In this document: in pieces, positions 26,029 through 30,366 of the stretch | Layout of the letters: each line of letters starts with the position of its first letter | Numbering within the stretch: the first letter of the stretch is position 1 | Assembly (NCBI GenBank): GCA_023229465.1 | Contig: JALNZE010000030.1 | Location: forward strand, 1 to 30,366 | Direction: 5' to 3' | Source of the DNA: Chitinophagaceae bacterium | GTDB taxonomy: Bacteria; Bacteroidota; Bacteroidia; Chitinophagales; Chitinophagaceae | Length of the DNA: 30,366 nucleotides | The notes under the pieces: model-generated | What the model saw: the letters and a program-made list of their open reading frames with translations, nothing else | Told to the model about the DNA's origin: nothing | Database searches by the model: none | Made by a program: the position numbers and the translations under genes

Positions 26029-28083
26029 ATGTTACAGGAAAATAAAAAACCAGGAATGACTGGTCCGGAAAAAAGTGACGGACCCCGTAAGGGGCCGAAA
26101 TTCAGTATTTATTGGGTGTATGCTATCATTGCTGCCGTGCTGCTTTCAGCGCAGTTCATGAAATTTGCCCCTGAGCTTACGCCAACCTACGAACTGGAAT
26201 TCAAACAAAACATGTTGCTGAAAGGCGATGTAGAGAGATTGGACCTCGTTAAGAACAAAGACAAAGTGCGGGTGTATATTAAACCGGATAGCTTATATAA
26301 AAACTTTTACCGTGATAAATTCAAAACCGTTATCGCTAAAGAAAAAGCGAAGGGCGTACCCCTTTTTGAATTTGAAGTAAATGATATCAAAGGGTTTGAA
26401 CAAAGACTGGTAGAAGCCTATAAAGCCAATCCCGAGCTGTCAGAAATTCCCACAAAATCCACTTCTGAAGGCGAATGGTTTGGTCCCGTTGCCAATACAG
26501 TACTATCCTTATTAATTATTATTGGCGCCTGGGTTTTATTGATGCGCAAGATGGGTGGCCAGGGCGGTGCCGGTGGTGCCGGTGGCATCTTTAGTATTGG
26601 CAAATCCAAAGCTACCTTATTTGATAAGGGCGCTAAAGTGAATGTAACTTTTGCTGATGTGGCCGGGCTGGATGAGGCAAAAGTGGAAGTAATGGAGATC
26701 GTGGATTTTTTAAAGAATCCTAAAAAATATACGGCGCTGGGTGGTAAAATTCCCAAAGGGGCCCTATTAATCGGGCCTCCGGGTACCGGTAAAACCCTGC
26801 TGGCAAAAGCCATGGCAGGTGAGGCACAGGTTCCATTCTTCAGCCTGAGCGGTAGTGATTTTGTAGAGATGTTTGTAGGCGTTGGCGCCAGCCGTGTTCG
26901 CGACCTGTTTAAACAGGCACGTGAAAAAGCGCCCTGTATTATTTTTATTGATGAGATTGATGCCATTGGCCGTGCACGCGGACGAAACGCCATCATGAGT
27001 AATGATGAAAGAGAAAATACACTGAACCAGTTATTGGTTGAGATGGATGGCTTTGGTGGTGATACCGGTATTATTATCCTGGCCGCTACCAACAGGCCGG
27101 ATGTATTAGATACGGCCTTGTTGAGACCGGGCCGTTTCGATCGCCAGATATCAATTGATAAACCGGATGTGAAAGGACGTGAAACTATTTTTAAAGTGCA
27201 CTTACTGCCCATTAAAACCTCTGAAACACTCGACCTTCATAAACTGGCAGAACAAACACCGGGTTTCGCGGGTGCGGATATCGCGAATGTTTGTAATGAA
27301 GCCGCGCTGATTGCCGCACGTAAAGGAAAACAATCTGTTGAGATGATTGATTTTCAGGATGCGATAGACAGGGTGATAGGCGGACTGGAAAAAAAGAACA
27401 AGATCATTGCCCCGCATGAGAAATCTATCATAGCTTACCATGAAGCGGGCCACGCGGTTTGCGGATGGTTTCTGGAACATGCCTATCCTTTACTTAAGGT
27501 AACCATTGTGCCACGTGGTACCGCGGCATTGGGCTATGCACAATATACACCTACTGAACAGTATTTATATAATACGGACCAGCTGATGGACCAGATTTGT
27601 ATGACCCTTGGTGGGCGTGCCGCAGAAGAAATATTCTTTGATAAAATTTCTACCGGCGCCGCGAATGATTTACAGCAGATAACCAAGATTGCTTACAGTA
27701 TGGTTACTGCCTATGGTATGAGCAGCAAAGTTGGTAATGTTAGTTTTTATGATCCTACACAGGAAAGTACCTTTACAAAACCATTCAGCGAAGAAACCGG
27801 AAAGATTATTGATGAAGAGGTACGTAAAATTATTGATGAAGCCTATCAGCGTACACTAAATTTACTGAAAGAGAAAAAGAATGAAGTAGCGATACTGGCG
27901 AAAGAATTACTCGATAAGGAAGTATTGCACAAATCCGACGTAGAGATCCTGATAGGAAAACGACCTTTTGAAGAAAAAAAATTAATTGAAATTGAACCGG
28001 AACAAAGCAATAACCACACAGTTGGTGAAAAAACCTTTGAACCGGGCGCGCCTGATAATGAAGAAAACTCTATTATTGGATAA
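26029..28083 (+). CDS. ftsH: ATP-dependent zinc metalloprotease FtsH
   Basis: 684 residues, anchored in the inner membrane by two helices (about IYWVYAIIAAVLLSAQF and VANTVLSLLIIIGAWVLLM) that flank a small periplasmic domain. AAA+ module: Walker A GPPGTGKT (249-256, Lys255), pore motif MFVGVG, Walker B IIFIDEIDAIG and second region of homology RPDVLDTALLRPGRFDRQI. Protease module: HEAGH (His471, Glu472, His475) with the third zinc ligand in STGAANDLQQ. A glycine-rich stretch follows the second helix (GGQGGAGGAGG). The C-terminus is extended and acidic (about 40 residues). It degrades misfolded membrane proteins and regulatory substrates. Its stop overlaps the next start (TAATG), so the LUD gene is translationally coupled. 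Confidence 0.98.
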   Translation: MLQENKKPGMTGPEKSDGPRKGPKFSIYWVYAIIAAVLLSAQFMKFAPELTPTYELEFKQNMLLKGDVERLDLVKNKDKVRVYIKPDSLYKNFYRDKFKTVIAKEKAKGVPLFEFEVNDIKGFEQRLVEAYKANPELSEIPTKSTSEGEWFGPVANTVLSLLIIIGAWVLLMRKMGGQGGAGGAGGIFSIGKSKATLFDKGAKVNVTFADVAGLDEAKVEVMEIVDFLKNPKKYTALGGKIPKGALLIGPPGTGKTLLAKAMAGEAQVPFFSLSGSDFVEMFVGVGASRVRDLFKQAREKAPCIIFIDEIDAIGRARGRNAIMSNDERENTLNQLLVEMDGFGGDTGIIILAATNRPDVLDTALLRPGRFDRQISIDKPDVKGRETIFKVHLLPIKTSETLDLHKLAEQTPGFAGADIANVCNEAALIAARKGKQSVEMIDFQDAIDRVIGGLEKKNKIIAPHEKSIIAYHEAGHAVCGWFLEHAYPLLKVTIVPRGTAALGYAQYTPTEQYLYNTDQLMDQICMTLGGRAAEEIFFDKISTGAANDLQQITKIAYSMVTAYGMSSKVGNVSFYDPTQESTFTKPFSEETGKIIDEEVRKIIDEAYQRTLNLLKEKKNEVAILAKELLDKEVLHKSDVEILIGKRPFEEKKLIEIEPEQSNNHTVGEKTFEPGAPDNEENSIIG

Positions 28084-28715
28084 TGGCAAGTACAGCAAGA
28101 GAAAATATTCTGAAAAAAATTAAGCAGGCACTCGGGCAACCGGTGCCTTTGCCTTTTCCTGCCAGTGTAGGAAACGAATCTGTTTTCTTACCTTCTATGC
28201 AGGAACTCGAGATAGAATTTGCTGAAAACTTCAGTAAACTGGAGGGACGATTTTCATTTTGTTCAGATGAAAAAGAATTGGCGGCACAATTGCAAACCCT
28301 GCGCTCACTTCGCAAGTGGACAAAATGGTATTCAAGAGAAACCGGCATACAGGATATGCTGTCAAATGCGGGATTTACGCCTGTTTACACAGATGAACTG
28401 GCCACCTGCGATGCAGCCATCACCGGATGCGAGGCCCTGATAGCCAGAACCGGCAGCATGGTATTGAGTAGTGCGCAATTAAGCGGAAGAACAACCAGTG
28501 TATATGCACCGGTACATATTTGTATCGCGTATTCCAAACAATTGGTGTACGATATTGGTGAGGGCCTGCAACAATTACGCGAAGCGTACGGCCCGCAGTT
28601 CCCTTCATTGGTTACACTGGCCACCGGCCCCAGCCGGACAGCGGATATTGAAAAAACATTGGTAGTTGGGGTACATGGTCCTAAAGAAGTATTTTGCTTC
28701 CTGGTGGATAGTTAA
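28083..28715 (+). CDS. LUD-domain protein (LutC/YkgG family)
   Basis: 210 residues. The family signature is visible in TARENILKKIKQALGQ at the N-terminus, CDAAITGCEALIARTGSMVL in the middle, and VTLATGPSRTADIEKTLVVG with GVHGPKEV at the end. Relatives include LutC of the lactate utilisation complex, but the partner genes lutA and lutB are not here. Lone copies next to ftsH are common in Bacteroidota and their role is not established. The ATG at 28083 shares its A with the ftsH stop codon, implying coupled translation. I leave the gene symbol empty because a lactate role is not supported by context. Confidence 0.9.
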   Translation: MASTARENILKKIKQALGQPVPLPFPASVGNESVFLPSMQELEIEFAENFSKLEGRFSFCSDEKELAAQLQTLRSLRKWTKWYSRETGIQDMLSNAGFTPVYTDELATCDAAITGCEALIARTGSMVLSSAQLSGRTTSVYAPVHICIAYSKQLVYDIGEGLQQLREAYGPQFPSLVTLATGPSRTADIEKTLVVGVHGPKEVFCFLVDS

Positions 28716-28734
28716 ATTTTTAATCAGAATTGGC

Positions 28735-29493
28735 ATGACAGTTACCCCAGGTAAAAAAATATATTTCCTCTCCGATTTTCACCTCGGTGCACCCGATCAT
28801 GACAGCAGCCTGGTAAGGGAAAAAAAAGTAGTTGCTTTTTTAGAAAGCATACGGCATGATGCGGCGGAAATTTTTATTGTGGGTGATATTTTTGATTTCT
28901 GGTTCGAATATACCAAAGTAGTACCCAAAGGATATGTGCGCCTCCTGGGTAAACTGGCCGAATTAGCGGATAGTGGCCTGGTTATTCATGTATTTGTGGG
29001 TAATCATGATATGTGGATGAACGGCTATTTTGAGAAAGAACTCAATATCCCCGTTTATCACCAACCCAAACAGTTTGAGTGGAACGGAAAAAAATTCTTC
29101 ATAGGCCACGGAGATGGGTTGGGGCCCGGTGATCAGGGATTTAAATTCATCAAAAAAATATTCCGTAACCGGTTTTGCCAATGGTTATTTGGCCAGGTGC
29201 ACCCTTCCTGGGGCATTGGCCTGGCTAATTATTTGAGCCGCAAGAGCCGTGCAAAAACAGGCTCCACCGATGAACATTTTCTCGGAGAGGAAAATGAATG
29301 GCTTATCGTTTATAGTAAAGAGGTATTACAACAACAGTACTACGATTATTTTATTTTTGGCCACCGGCATTATCCAATTGATTGTAAACTAAAAAATCAG
29401 AGCCGTTATATTAACCTGGGAGACTGGATTCGCCATTTTACCTATGCTGTGTTTGACGGCCAGGACCTGCAACTGCACAAATGGGAACAGTAA
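28735..29493 (+). CDS. lpxH: UDP-2,3-diacylglucosamine diphosphatase (LpxH family)
   Basis: 252 residues, a calcineurin-like metallophosphoesterase. LpxH cleaves UDP-2,3-diacylglucosamine to lipid X in lipid A synthesis, at the inner membrane surface. Metal-site motifs: FLSDFHLGAP (Asp14, His16), VGDIFDFWFEY, VGNHDMWM, IGHGDGLGPGDQG and FGHRHYPID. The distinctive DxWF-type and GDGLGPGD segments fit the Bacteroidota LpxH-like group. The open frame reaches back to 28666, inside the LUD gene, but the ATG at 28735 puts the first metal motif at the normal distance from the N-terminus. It starts 19 bases after the LUD stop and closes the rsfS-ftsH-LUD unit. An alternative is a general UDP-sugar pyrophosphatase role. 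Confidence 0.88.
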   Translation: MTVTPGKKIYFLSDFHLGAPDHDSSLVREKKVVAFLESIRHDAAEIFIVGDIFDFWFEYTKVVPKGYVRLLGKLAELADSGLVIHVFVGNHDMWMNGYFEKELNIPVYHQPKQFEWNGKKFFIGHGDGLGPGDQGFKFIKKIFRNRFCQWLFGQVHPSWGIGLANYLSRKSRAKTGSTDEHFLGEENEWLIVYSKEVLQQQYYDYFIFGHRHYPIDCKLKNQSRYINLGDWIRHFTYAVFDGQDLQLHKWEQ

Positions 29494-29508
29494 TAGTGAT
29501 CCAATCCG

Positions 29509-30126
29509 CTACAACTGCAGATTCGTTTTTAGTTCGAGAAGGAATGATTTGAATTTCATCAAAGAATCAACCAGCTGAACCTGCCTGTCTGCATCCTGTT
29601 TGTTATTCTTCAGATAGTTCCTGGCCCCGTCTATAGAAAATTTACGTTGACGCAACAAAAAATAAATCAGTTGCAGATTCTTAATATCTTCTACCCGAAA
29701 AAGCCGGTCGCCCTTCCTTGTTTTACGAGGCTGTAAAATATCAAATTCATTTTCCCAGTACCTGAGTAAGGAGGTATTTACTTTAAACCAGCCCGCTACT
29801 TCACTGATAGAGTAATACAATTTTTGAGTAAGTATTTCATCCGAGGGTATGTCAATCAGATCCGCTTCATCATCCATTTCTTTAAAAGATTTCCTGCCAC
29901 GTTTGCCCGTTTGTTTTTCAACGTTTATTTTTTTCGCGATGGCGGGCGTAGTCCTTTGAAGCGTAATAACAGGTTCTTCAACCAGGGTTTCAGGTTGGAT
30001 GGCTTCCATTACCGGTGTTTCGGTTACCGGGGCAGAAGTAAGAACCCCTCTCTCTTTTTTCTTTGCCGGAGTAACGGATTCTATCGGAAAACCAAAAAGG
30101 TCCAATTGCTGCAGACTGTTTTGCAT
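29509..30126 (-). CDS. MerR-type transcriptional regulator with long disordered N-terminus
   Basis: 205 residues. The first 100 are low in structure, rich in Pro, Thr, Glu and Lys, and end with a basic patch (KKINVEKQTGKRGRKSFK). The MerR winged helix-turn-helix covers about 100-175: YYSISEVAGWFKVNTSLLRY, WENEFDILQPRKTRKGDRLF, then RVEDIKNLQLIYFLLRQRKF. There is no Cys-rich or drug-binding effector domain at the C-terminus. Similar proteins are widespread in Bacteroidota, and their targets are unknown to me. A TACTTTTA box lies 5 bases upstream of the ATG on the minus strand. The gene is convergent with lpxH, 15 bases apart. Confidence 0.88.
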   Translation of the reverse strand: MQNSLQQLDLFGFPIESVTPAKKKERGVLTSAPVTETPVMEAIQPETLVEEPVITLQRTTPAIAKKINVEKQTGKRGRKSFKEMDDEADLIDIPSDEILTQKLYYSISEVAGWFKVNTSLLRYWENEFDILQPRKTRKGDRLFRVEDIKNLQLIYFLLRQRKFSIDGARNYLKNNKQDADRQVQLVDSLMKFKSFLLELKTNLQL

Positions 30127-30130
30127 GCGA

Positions 30131-30138
30131 TAAAAGTA
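30131..30138 (-). promoter_or_regulatory. Possible -7 box of the MerR-type gene
   Basis: On the minus strand TACTTTTA lies 4 bases before the ATG at 30126. If used, the message would be leaderless. The same box variant precedes ppdK. Confidence 0.25.
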
Positions 30139-30240
30139 CGATAAGTCTATTGCTATGAACCCTGTGCCGGGGCAAAGTGGAAAAGATGTAAGTATCTTGG
30201 GAGAAGTTAGGAGTTAGGAGTGATTAGTGGGGGGGGTGGG

Positions 30241-30366
30241 CAGGGCAAACGCATCTAAATTTTAGGGAAGGGATGCGATAATTGAAGAAAATACGTTTAT
30301 AGGGATAAAAGCATATGAACGGGATACTTCCTTTCTTCGATGATTTAAAGGATCCGAGAGTAGAGC
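30241..30366 (+). mobile_element. Left end of an ISAs1-like insertion sequence (cut by window edge)
   Basis: A transposase-like frame begins at 30315, and the preceding sequence starts with CAGGGCAAACGCATCTAAAT, which looks like a terminal inverted repeat. The 74-base spacing between this end and the transposase start fits a compact insertion sequence. The exact boundary is an estimate because the right end lies outside the window. Nothing else is seen in 30139-30240 except short GTTAGGA repeats and a G-rich tract. Confidence 0.5.
30315..30366 (+). CDS. Partial transposase, ISAs1-like family (first 17 codons)
   Basis: The frame reads MNGILPFFDDLKDPRVE and runs off the window. FF-x-D/E-L-x-D-PR is the N-terminal signature of ISAs1-family DDE transposases (the associated domain before the catalytic core). 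Only this short segment is visible, so integrity cannot be judged. The ATG is the first in frame. Confidence 0.6.
   Translation, partial: MNGILPFFDDLKDPRVE

Noticed and set aside
26418..27212. 264-codon open frame antisense to ftsH
   Set aside because: It lies wholly within the conserved AAA+ part of ftsH, has low-complexity Pro/Ser-rich translation and no recognisable motif; it is a shadow of codon bias in the opposite strand.
28666..28734. Upstream extension of the lpxH frame
   Set aside because: It overlaps the end of the LUD gene and adds residues before the first metal motif that the family lacks.

Overview
The window reads as a chromosomal segment of a Bacteroidota bacterium, most likely family Chitinophagaceae. 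The placement is an inference from gene content: an IPExxxVDY-family protein, a CRTAC1-like VCBS/ASPIC lipoprotein, a propeller-type LytS histidine kinase paired with a LytTR regulator, and a relic of what looks like a type IX secretion sorting domain. Many genes also carry -7 promoter boxes of the Bacteroidota type (TAnnTTTG or close variants) a few bases before their starts, and Shine-Dalgarno sequences are absent. No tRNA, rRNA or CRISPR array was seen. Most of the window is ordinary core genome.

Layout. 148-5037 (+): two tightly spaced lipoprotein genes, a double-propeller VCBS/ASPIC protein and a vanadium haloperoxidase/PAP2-type enzyme. 5078-6864 (-): an MFS transporter and a small SET-domain protein. 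7008-11293 (+): a CstB-like persulfide dioxygenase-rhodanese, then pyruvate phosphate dikinase, which has a perfect Crp/Fnr-geometry palindrome placed like a class II activator site. 11375-16074 (-): a 7TMR-DISM hybrid histidine kinase and FeoB. 16287-16916 (-): a small lipoprotein followed in frame by the sorting-domain-like relic. 17328-20490: M28 peptidase and IPExxxVDY protein (+), then convergent selD (-). 20882-24659 (+): sensor kinase and LytTR response regulator. 24666-25427 (-): biotin ligase. 25553-29493 (+): rsfS, ftsH, LUD protein and lpxH. 29509-30126 (-): MerR-type regulator. 30241-30366: left end of an insertion sequence with the first 17 codons of an ISAs1-like transposase, cut by the window edge.

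The most unusual structure is a 244-base direct repeat (about 92% identical by hand alignment) at 16978-17221 and 20582-20825. Both copies are in the same orientation, both sit between divergent genes, and together they bracket the M28/IPExxxVDY/selD block. Each copy holds a conserved hairpin. It matches nothing I recognise. I found no convincing new multi-gene system. The best leads are this repeat, the ppdK operator, the sorting-domain relic and the insertion-sequence boundary.

Functional themes: surface lipoproteins (1-2), sulfide/persulfide and pyruvate metabolism (cstB-like, ppdK), iron and selenium supply (feoB, selD), signalling (two sensor kinases and one LytTR regulator), and housekeeping (birA, rsfS, ftsH, lpxH).
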